Positions 47,567-55,844 of a DNA stretch of 64,000 bases are shown here, piece by piece. How positions within the stretch are numbered: position 1 is the stretch's first letter; each line of letters opens with the position of its first letter. The translations under genes were made by a program, and so were the position numbers. Below the pieces are notes generated by a model. That model had not been told where the DNA came from and did not search any database. It worked only from the letters and a program-made list of their open reading frames with translations. The DNA lies in NCBI RefSeq assembly GCF_014873755.1, contig NZ_JADBEG010000001.1:6546501-6610500 (forward strand), written 5' to 3'. Source of the stretch: Amycolatopsis lexingtonensis (GTDB taxonomy: Bacteria > Actinomycetota > Actinomycetes > Mycobacteriales > Pseudonocardiaceae).

Positions 47567-47895
47567 GTTCCTCTCGGTGTCGGTTCTCGGATCAAGCTGC
47601 GGACCCCGGGGCGAGCGTAAAACACGACCGCCCCCCGTTTCCACCCGGAGGTGTGGTTTGGCTGCCCGTTCGGCAGATCCGACCGCGAACTTGCTAGGCC
47701 ATCCGAGTGGTATCAAAACGACCTGCGGAAACTTCACCAGGTCATACCCGATCCGGTGATTAGGGAAATTTTGTGTGCTATTCGGGCCGCGCTTCGCGAT
47801 AGTCGATTCGCGTGCCGACTCGAGGCAAGCCGGATCGATCCGCGCCGCCGTCACGCGATACCCCCGGAAAACCCAGCGAATTCGGAGGACAGTTG
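47567..47895. other. 329-bp divergent promoter region of the exosortase locus
   Basis: Lower GC than its flanks, with an AT-rich patch near 47760-47780. It presumably holds back-to-back promoters for the exosortase-GT2 operon and the anchored-protein genes. No gene and no clear operator seen. Confidence 0.5.
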
Positions 47896-48663
47896 ATGAA
47901 GAGCTCCCTCGTGCGCCGCGGCGGCCTGCTCGCCGCGGTCGTGGCGAGCGTCGTGCTCGCCGGCGCGGCCCCCGCGTCGGCCGCTCCCGGTGACGGGTCC
48001 GCGTACGGCGTGGACGTCGACGTGACGCTGCTCGGGCAGCCGGCGGTGAAGGCGGGGCCCCTCGCGGCCGCGAACACCGCGGGCCCGACGAGCAACAGCA
48101 CGGCGAAGGTGAACCTGACCGGGATCCTGACCACCGGTGTGATCAACACCGAGGCCAAGCGCGACGACAACTCCGGCGCGGTGACCGCGAAGGCGAGCAC
48201 CGCCGACGTCGGGCTGCCGCTGCTCAAGGCCCTCGGGCCCAACGTCGGCGCCAAGGCCGTCGAGGCGGTCTGCACGGCGACCCAGGAAGGCGTCAAGGGC
48301 AGCACCACGCTGGTCGGCGCGAACCTCGGCAGCGCCGGCGCGGTCGACGCCACCCCGGCGCCGAACACCCAGGTCAAGGTCGGGATCGGCGGGATCAACG
48401 TCGCGACGGTCATCCTCAACGAGCAGATCAAGAACAAGGACGGCAGCCTCACGGTCAACGCCATCCACGTGAAGCTGCTCGGCGGGGCCGTCGGCGCGCT
48501 CGGCTCGGGCGACGTCATCGTGTCGTCGGCGACCTGCGGCCCGGCCGCGCCGCCGATGCCGCTGGCGTCCGGTGCCGGCCTGTGGATCGGGCTCGGCCTG
48601 CTCGGCGCCGTCGCGGTGCCGGCCGGGACGCGCATCTTCCGCCGCCGCTCCGCGCAGGCCTGA
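47896..48663 (+). CDS. Secreted surface protein, predicted exosortase substrate (choice-of-anchor P-like)
   Basis: 255 residues. Signal peptide about 1-30 (GGLLAAVVASVVLAGAAPASA-A). A Thr/Asn/Ala/Gly-rich beta domain follows with GVDVDVTLLGQPAVKAGPLA, VNLTGILTTGVINTEAK, AVCTATQEG and a second Cys in SSATCGPA. The C-terminus is a tripartite sorting signal: PPMPLASG, hydrophobic helix AGLWIGLGLLGAVAVPAG, and basic FRRRSAQA. ATG at 47896 with GGAGGA upstream. It resembles the family named choice-of-anchor P (recollection). Divergent from the exosortase-like gene, its likely processing enzyme. Confidence 0.82.
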   Translation: MKSSLVRRGGLLAAVVASVVLAGAAPASAAPGDGSAYGVDVDVTLLGQPAVKAGPLAAANTAGPTSNSTAKVNLTGILTTGVINTEAKRDDNSGAVTAKASTADVGLPLLKALGPNVGAKAVEAVCTATQEGVKGSTTLVGANLGSAGAVDATPAPNTQVKVGIGGINVATVILNEQIKNKDGSLTVNAIHVKLLGGAVGALGSGDVIVSSATCGPAAPPMPLASGAGLWIGLGLLGAVAVPAGTRIFRRRSAQA

Positions 48664-48674
48664 GCGAGGCCCGC

Positions 48675-48854
48675 ATGTACAAGATGCCGGGCGCCGGGGT
48701 CGGCGTGGCCGGTGGCGGGGTGGGCACCCTCGCCGCCACCGGTGCCGACATCGGGTGGTGGCTGGCCGTCGGCGTGCTCCTGGTCCTGCTCGGGACCACC
48801 GCGCTGATCGCCGTCCACCGCCGCAACCGCCGTCTCTCCCAGGCGCGGGATTGA
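48675..48854 (+). CDS. Tiny membrane protein with LAATG sorting-type C-terminus
   Basis: 59 residues. A Gly-rich N-terminus without a classical signal peptide (MYKMPGAGVGVAGGGVGT) runs straight into LAATGADIGWW, a hydrophobic span (WWLAVGVLLVLLGTTALIAV) and the basic tail HRRNRR. LAxTG plus span plus basic tail is the class E sortase signal of high-GC actinobacteria. It lies 11 bases after the predicted exosortase substrate, hence probably in one operon. It may be a sorting-signal-only protein or part of the anchoring machinery; the function is unknown. Confidence 0.72.
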   Translation: MYKMPGAGVGVAGGGVGTLAATGADIGWWLAVGVLLVLLGTTALIAVHRRNRRLSQARD

Positions 48855-48860
48855 GAGAAG

Positions 48861-48895
48861 GGCCGTCGGCGTGTGCCCCTCGCACGCCGGCGGCC
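48861..48895 (+). terminator. Hairpin after the LAATG protein gene
   Basis: GGCCGTCGGCGTGTG and CGCACGCCGGCGGCC form a 15-bp stem with two G-T pairs and a 5-base loop, seven bases past the stop. It separates the small gene from the epimerase gene. Confidence 0.75.
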
Positions 48896-48950
48896 CCCGC
48901 GGTGGAAATTTTCAGGGAAACTGGACTATGTGGAGAAGGGGCACCGCGGA

Positions 48951-50102
48951 GTGGATGTGATGTTGCTGGCCGGGACGCGGCCGGAAGCGCTCAAGCTCGC
49001 GCCGCTGGCGCTGGCGCTCGACGCGCACCCGGCGCTGCGGCCGGTCCTGGTCCACAGCGGCCAGCACCCGGGCATGGTGGAGCAGGCGCTGGAACCGTTC
49101 GGGCTGGCCGCCGACGCGTGGCTGGACGTGCCGCCGCGGGTCACCGGCGGGCAGGCGGAACTCGTGGCCGGGCTGCTCCCCGCGCTCGACGACGTGCTGC
49201 GCCGGCACGCCCCCGCCGCGCTGGTCGTCCAGGGCGACACCACGACGACGCTCGCGGGCGCGCTCGCCGCGTTCTGGCTGGGCATCCCGGTGGTGCACTT
49301 GGAAGCCGGGCTGCGCACGCACGACCTCGCGGCGCCGTTCCCGGAGGAGGGCGCGCGCCAGATGGTGTCGCGGATCGCGGCGCTGCACCTGGCCCCGACC
49401 CTCGGCGCGGCGGCCGAGCTGCGCGAGGAAGGCGTTGCGCGGCAACGCATCGCGGTCACCGGCAACACGGTCGTCGACGCCGTGCTGGAGATCGCGGCCC
49501 GGGACCTCCCGGCCCGCGACACGGCGCTGGCGTTGCTGGAGATGGAAATCGCCGAGGCCGGCGAGCGGCTGGTGCTCGTGACGTCGCACCGCCGGGAGTC
49601 CTGGGGCGAGCCGCTCGAGCGGACGCTGGCCGCGGTGCAGCTGATCGTCGCCGAGCACCCGGACGTGCAGGTGCTGTTCCCGGCGCACCCGAACCCGCAG
49701 GTCCGCGGCCAGGTCGAGGCGGCGCTGGACGGCCTGCCGCGGGTGACGGTCACCGACCCGCTGGAGTACCCGGACCTGGTCCGCGCCCTGCGGCTGGCGT
49801 CGCTGGTGCTGACGGACTCGGGTGGCATCCAGGAGGAGGCGCCGACGTTCGGCACCCCGGTGCTGGTGCTGCGCGACGTGACCGAGCGCGTCGAGGTCGT
49901 GGAGGCGGGCTGCGCGTGGCTGGTCGGTACGGACACCGAGCGCATCGCCGACACGGCGGCCCGCCTGCTGAGCGGCGAGCTGCGGCCGGCACACGTCGGA
50001 AACCCCTACGGCGAAGGCAATGCGGCGACGCTGGCGGTGGCCGCGATCGAGGAGCTGCTGGGTGTCGGCTCCCCGGCGCGCAACCAGGCTGTCGCCTCGT
50101 AG
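48951..50102 (+). CDS. wecB: UDP-N-acetylglucosamine 2-epimerase (non-hydrolysing)
   Basis: 383 residues; interconverts UDP-GlcNAc and UDP-ManNAc. The start VDVMLLAGTRPEALKLAPLA aligns with the family N-terminus, which decides GTG at 48951. VVQGDTTTTLAGALAAFW, VVHLEAGLRTHDL, FPEEGARQMVSRIAALH, VTSHRRESWGEPL and LTDSGGIQEEAPTFGTPVLVLRDVTER carry the active-site residues. ManNAc could feed the neighbouring GT2 enzyme or a wall polymer. Placed with the exosortase locus, though a terminator-like hairpin lies between. Confidence 0.94.
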   Translation: MDVMLLAGTRPEALKLAPLALALDAHPALRPVLVHSGQHPGMVEQALEPFGLAADAWLDVPPRVTGGQAELVAGLLPALDDVLRRHAPAALVVQGDTTTTLAGALAAFWLGIPVVHLEAGLRTHDLAAPFPEEGARQMVSRIAALHLAPTLGAAAELREEGVARQRIAVTGNTVVDAVLEIAARDLPARDTALALLEMEIAEAGERLVLVTSHRRESWGEPLERTLAAVQLIVAEHPDVQVLFPAHPNPQVRGQVEAALDGLPRVTVTDPLEYPDLVRALRLASLVLTDSGGIQEEAPTFGTPVLVLRDVTERVEVVEAGCAWLVGTDTERIADTAARLLSGELRPAHVGNPYGEGNAATLAVAAIEELLGVGSPARNQAVAS

Positions 50103-50411
50103 CTATTGCTCGCTAGCCCGTACGAGTGAACCCCACGAGCATACGGAAACCCTGCTGCCGAAGGGCAGGGAGCAACAAGCCCCTCATCCGGCCCCTGTCA
50201 GTGCTGCTCGAACCACGTCGGGGCGCGGTTTCCCGTCGCACCAGTGGCACGCCACCGCATCGGCCGCGGCTTGGTCGGTCGACTACGAGTCGGCTGAAAC
50301 GGCGGCAGCTTTTGTGCTTGACCGCTCGCGTCGACTAAACCGGTCCTGCATCCCGTGCGTGTTCTCGTCGCGGCTCCTGTTCGGGCCGCGACGATGGCAG
50401 GGGAGAGAATC
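50103..50411. other. 309-bp intergenic region before the small secreted protein gene
   Basis: No gene seen. Base composition is more balanced than in the genes to the left, continuing into the lower-GC segment. It should contain the promoter of the gene at 50412; no clear -35/-10 pair stands out. Confidence 0.5.
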
Positions 50412-50867
50412 ATGCTGAAGGACAAGGCGACGGCGAAGAGCGGCACGAGGAAGGTCGGCGCGATCGTGGCCGCGGCGGCTTCGGTTGCCGGGATGGTCTT
50501 CGCGGCTGCGCCCGCCACCGCGGCCACGACCGCCTACCCTGTGAGTTACTTCAACTTGAAGTATGGGGAGAGCTACTACAACGGTACGGCCACCTTCACC
50601 AATCGGTCGGTCGACGTCATCGGAGCGTTCAAAGCCAGCAACTCCCGGCGGATCTACGCACAAGCGTGGGCGGGCAACACCTCACTGGACTTCAAGAGCA
50701 CCAGCCTCTGGACCAACCGGGCCGGGGAGGCACACCTTCCCCTCAGTGCCGACCGCGTTGGCGGGTCCGACGTCACCTGGGTCTACATGACGGACGAAAA
50801 CGACAAACACCTCGCAGAACAGACCTGCTACCGCGGCTACACCTACTGCGTTGACGGTCTGCTCTAG
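50412..50867 (+). CDS. Small secreted protein of unknown function
   Basis: 151 residues. Signal peptide about 1-38 (KVGAIVAAAASVAGMVFAAAPATA-A). The mature domain is Ser/Thr/Tyr-rich and beta-like (YFNLKYGESYYNGTATFTNR, RIYAQAWAGNTSLDFKSTSL, DVTWVYMTDENDK) and ends with two Cys (EQTCYRGYTYCVDGLL) that could form a disulfide. ATG at 50412 with GGGAGAGA upstream. GC content and codon bias are weaker than for its neighbours, suggesting a recent or transferred gene. Confidence 0.78.
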   Translation: MLKDKATAKSGTRKVGAIVAAAASVAGMVFAAAPATAATTAYPVSYFNLKYGESYYNGTATFTNRSVDVIGAFKASNSRRIYAQAWAGNTSLDFKSTSLWTNRAGEAHLPLSADRVGGSDVTWVYMTDENDKHLAEQTCYRGYTYCVDGLL

Positions 50868-52131
50868 ATCGATCGTCAGGGCGCCCCGCGGATCGAGAGA
50901 GTGAAGGGCTGCCGGCGACAGCGGGGCAACAACGAAGTCGACACTCTGCACGTGATCGCGTAGGGGCACCTAGTCCGCAGGCAGGTTCGGATGACTCGGC
51001 GACCGCGTCCGGACCTGCTGGCGGGCTACAGGGGTAGCTGAATCGCGGCCGCCGCCCGCCCCTACATCAAGAAACGACTTCCCCGAAGAAGTCGCCCGCC
51101 GCGTCGGCCACGCTGAACCCGCCAAGTTCGCCAAGGCCGGCGTCAGCGTCGGCATCCGGGGCCCGGGAGACGTTCCCGAACGACGCCAAAGCTCAAGTCC
51201 GGCTGCTACCCGGCGCGCACAAAAGGGCCAGATGGAACGCCCATCAGCTCGTCGAGCTGGTCACCGATCGCGGCCGGGCCAACTCCGCCGCCGCCGGACA
51301 GCAGTAAAGGAGACGAACAGCGCGGCGATCAGGAGACCAGGGAGCGGGAACCGACGGGCGATGAGAACCACCGGCCGGGTGACCACACGGGCGTCGGCCG
51401 TCCTCAGCACGTCCCATTCGCCAGAGGTGTGCACCAGCATCAGAGTCTCCGTCCACATGCTGACCGCGGCCAACGAATTGATGGCAGAGGCGGTCAGGAG
51501 ATTCAGGGCGACAGCATCACGTCTGCCTCGCACCCTTCGAGATCGCGATCCGGAACTCCTGGCCGGCCGCTACTCCCGGATCCACGGTGGATGGCTCCGC
51601 TACTGGAGTCCGCGACCTTCGACACGACCGAAGTGGTTCAGCTCGCCTACGCGCATGGAACAGTTGCGGCACTCCGCCAACCTGGACGGGAAGCTGCTGT
51701 ACCGGCTCTTCCTCCTGGCGGCGGAACGCGCCCGGCAAACGTACCTGAACAGCGGCGGCGATCACTCGGCATTTGGTGGGCTGGACTTCAGGCCACGGAT
51801 CCGGCTCAGAACAGCCACGCTGGAAGCCGTCGTGGATGTGCTTCTCAAGTACGCGGACAACCAACCAGCTGTGACGGAGACCGCGGGAGCAGCGGAGATG
51901 AAGACCGGTCCGATTGCCGTTCGGCTGGTCGGTCACGCCATCTTGGTGCTACCAATTCTGGTCTTCACCGTGGCCCTCGTGCCAGCGTTGACCGTCCTGC
52001 CATTCCCTCCAGCTGACCGCGATGAACAGATCATGGCGCTCGTCATTCTGGTCCGGCACTGGCACTGCGACCTGCTCGAAAAGTTCAAGTGTTGCGCAGA
52101 CGGCCGACGACGGCAGCCGCTCACGAGCCTC
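50868..52131. other. 1.26-kb gene-poor, lower-GC segment with gene remnants
   Basis: No intact gene can be defined with confidence. A minus-strand frame at 51261-51533 has fair codon bias. A plus-strand frame around 51655-51880 reads naturally (MEQLRHSANLDGKLLYRLFL, ERARQTYLNSGGDHSAFGGL) but has no proper stop, running on antisense through tsaD, so it looks truncated. The composition differs from the flanking tsa genes. Read as decayed or transferred DNA between the exosortase island and the conserved backbone. Confidence 0.5.
51261..51533 (-). CDS. Possible small membrane protein or gene fragment (90 aa)
   Basis: GTG at 51533. Sequence RRDAVALNLLTASAINSLAA is followed by TETLMLVHTSGEWDVLRTAD and a hydrophobic segment LPGLLIAALFVSFTAV with basic tail RRRR. 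Third codon positions are about three-quarters G/C, which is better than other frames here but below true genes nearby. It may be a real two-span protein or the remnant of a larger one. Confidence 0.35.
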   Translation of the reverse strand: MRGRRDAVALNLLTASAINSLAAVSMWTETLMLVHTSGEWDVLRTADARVVTRPVVLIARRFPLPGLLIAALFVSFTAVRRRRSWPGRDR

Positions 52132-53178
52132 CTAGAGCGAAACCACGTTCACCGGCAAGGCCGGGTTCGCGCTGAAGTCCAGCGCCGCCGTCGGGCGCTT
52201 CGCCGCCACCACGTGCGCGCCCAGCGCCGCGATCATCGCGCCGTTGTCGGTGCACAGGCGGGGGCGCGGGACGCGCAGCTCGATGCCCGCCGCCGCGCAG
52301 CGCTCGGCCGCCAGACCCGACAGGCGGGAGTTCGCCGCCACGCCACCGGAAATCACGATGGTGCCGATCCCCTGCTCCTTCGCCGCGCGGACCGCCTTCA
52401 TCGTCAGCACGTCCGCGACGGCCTCCTGGAACGACGCCGCGACGTCGTCCACCGGGATCTCCTCGCCCCGCCGGGCCGCGCCCTCGACCCAGCGGGCCAC
52501 CGCGGTCTTCAAGCCGGAGAAGGAGAAGTCGTTCTTCGCGTCGCGCGGGCCGGTCATGCCGCGCGGGAACGCGATCGCCGCCGGGTCGCCGTTCTTCGCC
52601 GCCTTGTCGATCGGCGGGCCGCCCGGGTACGGCAGGCCGAGCACGCGCGCGACCTTGTCGTAGGCCTCGCCTGCCGCATCGTCCACAGTGGACCCCAGCT
52701 CGGTGATCGACGACGCGATGTCGTCGACGCGCAGCAGCTGCGTGTGCCCGCCGGACACCAGCAGCGCCAGGCACGGGGTGGGCAGCGGCCCGTGCTGCAG
52801 CGTGTCCACCGCGATGTGCCCGGCCAGGTGGTTCACGCCGTAGAGCGGCACGTCCAGCGCCGTCGCGTACGCCTTCGCCGCCGAGACGCCCACGAGCAGC
52901 GCGCCCGCCAGGCCCGGCCCGGCCGTCACCGCGATGGCGTCCACATCGGACAGGGCGAGCCCGGCTTTCTCGAAGGCCCGCGAAGTCGTCGGGACCATCG
53001 CTTCGAGGTGCGCGCGGCTCGCCACCTCCGGCACCACGCCGCCGAAGCGCGCGTGCTGCTCGACACTGGACGCCACCTCGTCGGCGAGCAGCTCGACCGT
53101 GCCGTCGTCGTGCAGGCGGACCAGGCCGACGCCGGTCTCGTCGCACGAGCTCTCGATGCCCATGATGATGCGTGACAT
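52132..53178 (-). CDS. tsaD: tRNA N6-adenosine threonylcarbamoyltransferase TsaD
   Basis: 348 residues; transfers threonylcarbamoyl to A37 of ANN-decoding tRNAs. [20 protein letters not shown], metal site HLEAMVP region and [10 protein letters not shown] (HxxxH), [40 protein letters not shown], and [18 protein letters not shown] at 53178 overlaps the rimI stop by one base, so translation is coupled. Works with TsaB and TsaE, encoded nearby. Confidence 0.97.
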   Translation of the reverse strand: MSRIIMGIESSCDETGVGLVRLHDDGTVELLADEVASSVEQHARFGGVVPEVASRAHLEAMVPTTSRAFEKAGLALSDVDAIAVTAGPGLAGALLVGVSAAKAYATALDVPLYGVNHLAGHIAVDTLQHGPLPTPCLALLVSGGHTQLLRVDDIASSITELGSTVDDAAGEAYDKVARVLGLPYPGGPPIDKAAKNGDPAAIAFPRGMTGPRDAKNDFSFSGLKTAVARWVEGAARRGEEIPVDDVAASFQEAVADVLTMKAVRAAKEQGIGTIVISGGVAANSRLSGLAAERCAAAGIELRVPRPRLCTDNGAMIAALGAHVVAAKRPTAALDFSANPALPVNVVSL

Positions 53179-53657
53179 CAGCCCGCCACCCCGTCTCGCG
53201 TCCGCGCCGGGCGGACCATCGTGTACGCGTCGGCGCCGGAAGGCTGGTAGTAGCGCTTCCGGATGCCGAGCCGTTCGAATCCGTGGCTCTCGTACAGGCC
53301 GAGTGCCGTCGTGTTGTCCGTGCGGACCTCGAGGAAGACCGGCGCTTCGAACTCGTCGGCCCGCTCCAGCAGCGCGCGCAGCAGCGCCTTGCCGATCCCC
53401 TTGCCCTGGTACTCCGGGGCGACGCCGATCGTGTGCACGGTGGACTCGTACTCGCCGCGGCGGCGCCCGACGACGGCCAGCCCGGCGTAGCCGAGCAGTT
53501 CGTCGCCCTCGTCCGGGCGCGCGGCGAGGTAGAAGTGGCCCGCGTCCAGCTCGGAGTGGAAGGCGCGGGAGCTCCACGGGTCGTCGCCCGGGAAGAGGAT
53601 CTGCTCGATCTCGACGCACCGGGCGATGTCCCGGCGGCGCAGCGGCTCGAGTCTCAC
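53178..53657 (-). CDS. rimI: Ribosomal-protein-alanine N-acetyltransferase RimI
   Basis: 159-residue GNAT acetyltransferase. [20 protein letters not shown], core [23 protein letters not shown] with the acetyl-CoA loop (Q-G-K-G-I-G), [20 protein letters not shown], and [20 protein letters not shown] at 53657 overlaps the tsaB stop as GTGA. Position between tsaB and tsaD is the standard actinobacterial arrangement. Confidence 0.95.
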   Translation of the reverse strand: MRLEPLRRRDIARCVEIEQILFPGDDPWSSRAFHSELDAGHFYLAARPDEGDELLGYAGLAVVGRRRGEYESTVHTIGVAPEYQGKGIGKALLRALLERADEFEAPVFLEVRTDNTTALGLYESHGFERLGIRKRYYQPSGADAYTMVRPARTRDGVAG

Positions 53658-54316
53658 CTCGCGGTCACCCGTTTCGGCGCGGCGGGCTCGGCGGCGTCCG
53701 GGCGGCGCAGGTAAAGCGGTGTCAGCGGCGCCGGCTCCGCCTTCGCCAGCAACGCGCTCCGGGCGGCCTTCACCAGCCCGGCGGGCGACGGGAAGCGCGG
53801 CTCGATCGGCTGGACGCCGAGTGCCTCCGCATACAGCACGGCGCCGTCTCCGGCTGCGACCTTGACGTCGGATTCGAGGTCGGCCGGGCGCTGGACGTGC
53901 GGGCCGTCGGTGCGGCTCCCGGCGCTGTCGTAGGCGGCCCAGTAGACCTCGCGGCGGCGCGCGTCGGTGCACACCAGGAAGGGGTCGGCCGAGGTGACGT
54001 CCGCGGCCAGCGCGTCGAGGCTGCAGACCGGGTACACCGGGAGGCCGAGGGCGTGCCCGAGCGCGGCGGCGGTCGCCATCCCGGCGCGCAGGCCGGTGAA
54101 CGGGCCGGGGCCGACCCCGGCGACGATCGCGTCGAGATCCTTGAGCGCAACCCCCGCGGTTTCGGCGGCGGCCAGCGCGTGCGGCGTGATCAGCTCGCCG
54201 TGGGCTCGCGGGTCGACCGTGACGCGATCACCGCGCGTCTCGACCGCGTCGCCGGTTACCTCGACGACGCCCGCGGTGACCGCCGGGGTCGAGGTATCGA
54301 TCGCCAGTACCAACAC
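53654..54316 (-). CDS. tsaB: tRNA threonylcarbamoyladenosine biosynthesis protein TsaB
   Basis: 220-residue ASKHA-fold partner of Tsa[20 protein letters not shown] at the N-terminus, [20 protein letters not shown], then [20 protein letters not shown] and [19 protein letters not shown] at 54316 (VLVLAID) is the family start. First gene of tsaB-rimI-tsaD. A 12-bp perfect dyad lies 48 bp upstream in the divergent region shared with the acyl-CoA synthetase gene. Confidence 0.95.
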   Translation of the reverse strand: MLVLAIDTSTPAVTAGVVEVTGDAVETRGDRVTVDPRAHGELITPHALAAAETAGVALKDLDAIVAGVGPGPFTGLRAGMATAAALGHALGLPVYPVCSLDALAADVTSADPFLVCTDARRREVYWAAYDSAGSRTDGPHVQRPADLESDVKVAAGDGAVLYAEALGVQPIEPRFPSPAGLVKAARSALLAKAEPAPLTPLYLRRPDAAEPAAPKRVTAR

Positions 54317-54363
54317 GGTGTCCCAGCCTACGACCAGCACCTTCGGCAGGTCTCTGCAGGGGA

Positions 54364-54391
54364 CTGATCCGCACGGTAACGTGCGGATCAG
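54364..54391. promoter_or_regulatory. 12-bp perfect inverted repeat in the tsaB/acyl-CoA synthetase divergent region
   Basis: CTGATCCGCACG and CGTGCGGATCAG are exact reverse complements with a 4-base GTAA spacer. It lies 26 bp before the GTG of the acyl-CoA synthetase gene. It is either an operator for a dimeric repressor (TetR-like) or an mRNA hairpin just before the ribosome-binding site. Confidence 0.6.
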
Positions 54392-54416
54392 AGTCCGACT
54401 CTGGGAGGTCCCCGCG

Positions 54417-55844
54417 GTGCCCGCCCCGTTGTTCCCCACCCTTGCCGAAGGTTCCGCCGGAGAAGCCCTGCGCTTCGGCGACCACGTTCTCACCTACGCC
54501 GACCTCGCCGCCGTGGCCGGGAGCCTCGCCGCCGAGCTGCCCCGTGGCCGCGTCGCCGTCTGGGCGACGCCGACCGTGCACACGAGCGTGGCGGTCGTCG
54601 CCGCGCTGCTCGCCGGGGTGCCGGCCGTGCCGCTCAACCCGAAGATCGGCGAGCGCGAGCTCGCGCACATCCTGGCCGACAGCGAGCCGCAGCTGGTGCT
54701 CGCCGAACCGGGCGCCGAGCTGCCCGCCGCGCTCGGCGAGCTGCCGCGCCGCGAGATCCCGCTGACCGGCGAAGCCACGACCGTTCCGGAAGAACCCGAC
54801 GCCGAGACGCCCGCGCTGATCGTCTACACCTCGGGCACCACCGGGCCGCCGAAGGGCGTCGTCCTCCCCCGCCGCGCGATCGCGACCACGTTGGACGCCC
54901 TCGAAGACGCCTGGGGCTGGACGTCCGGCGACGTCCTCGTGCACGGGCTCCCGCTGTTCCACGTGCACGGCCTGATCCTCGGCATCCTCGGGCCGCTGCG
55001 CCGCGGCGGCTCGGTGCGCCACCTCGGCCGGTTCTCGACCGAAGGCGTCGCGCACGAGCTGGCGAACGGCGCCACCATGCTGTTCGGCGTCCCGACGATG
55101 TACCACCGCATCGCGGGCGAGGTCGGCACGGACCCCGCGCTCGCGGCCGCGCTCAAGGGCGCACGGCTGCTCGTGTCCGGGTCCGCGGCCCTGCCGGTGC
55201 ACGACCACCAGCGGATCACCGCGGCGACCGGCCAGCAGGTCGTCGAGCGCTACGGGATGACCGAAACCCTGATGAACACCAGCGTCCGCGCCGACGGCGA
55301 GCGCAAGCCCGGCACGGTCGGCGTGCCGCTGCGCGGGGTCGACCTGCGGCTGATCGGCGACGCCGGCGAAGTGATCGACGAGCTCGAGACCGTCGGCGAG
55401 ATCCAGGTGCGCGGGCCGAACCTGTTCACCGAGTACCTCAACCGCCCGGACGCGACCGCGGCGGCGTTCGACGACGGCTGGTTCCGCACCGGCGACATGG
55501 CGACGCGGGACGCCGACGGCTACGTCAAGATCGTCGGGCGCAAGGCGACCGACCTGATCAAGAGCGGCGGCTACAAGATCGGCGCGGGCGAGATCGAGAA
55601 CGCGCTGCTCGACCACCCCGGCGTCGCCGAAGCGGCCGTCACCGGCGAGCCGGACGACGACCTCGGCGAGCGGATCGTCGCGTGGATCGTCCCGTCCGGC
55701 GAAGCACGGCCGAGTGTCGACGAGCTGGCCGACCACGTCGCGAAGCTGCTCGCGCCGCACAAGCGCCCGCGGGTCGTCCGGTACCTGGACGCTTTGCCGC
55801 GCAACGACATGGGCAAGGTCATGAAGCGGGCGCTCGGTGTCTAG
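54417..55844 (+). CDS. Acyl-CoA synthetase, FadD36/malonyl-CoA synthetase-like
   Basis: 475-residue ANL-superfamily AMP-forming enzyme. P-loop ALIVYTSGTTGPPKGVVLPR, LPLFHVHGLILGILG, VSGSAALPVHDHQ, ERYGMTETLMNTSVRADGER, DGWFRTGDMATRDADGYVKI and KSGGYKIGAGEIEN; the catalytic Lys is in PRNDMGKVMKR. Closest recalled relatives are mycobacterial FadD36 and MatB-like enzymes acting on short dicarboxylates. GTG at 54417 has GGAGG eight bases upstream. Overlaps the following carboxyltransferase gene by 8 bases. Confidence 0.9.
   Translation: MPAPLFPTLAEGSAGEALRFGDHVLTYADLAAVAGSLAAELPRGRVAVWATPTVHTSVAVVAALLAGVPAVPLNPKIGERELAHILADSEPQLVLAEPGAELPAALGELPRREIPLTGEATTVPEEPDAETPALIVYTSGTTGPPKGVVLPRRAIATTLDALEDAWGWTSGDVLVHGLPLFHVHGLILGILGPLRRGGSVRHLGRFSTEGVAHELANGATMLFGVPTMYHRIAGEVGTDPALAAALKGARLLVSGSAALPVHDHQRITAATGQQVVERYGMTETLMNTSVRADGERKPGTVGVPLRGVDLRLIGDAGEVIDELETVGEIQVRGPNLFTEYLNRPDATAAAFDDGWFRTGDMATRDADGYVKIVGRKATDLIKSGGYKIGAGEIENALLDHPGVAEAAVTGEPDDDLGERIVAWIVPSGEARPSVDELADHVAKLLAPHKRPRVVRYLDALPRNDMGKVMKRALGV

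Noticed and set aside
51232..53175. 647-codon plus-strand frame running through tsaD
   Set aside because: Its larger part is antisense to tsaD, a clear gene. Only a short stretch near 51655-51880 looks coding, so it is treated as a remnant.
53262..53290. GGTTCGAAT-like tRNA T-loop resemblance inside rimI
   Set aside because: No acceptor or anticodon stems fit around it; it is coding sequence. No tRNA was found elsewhere in the window.
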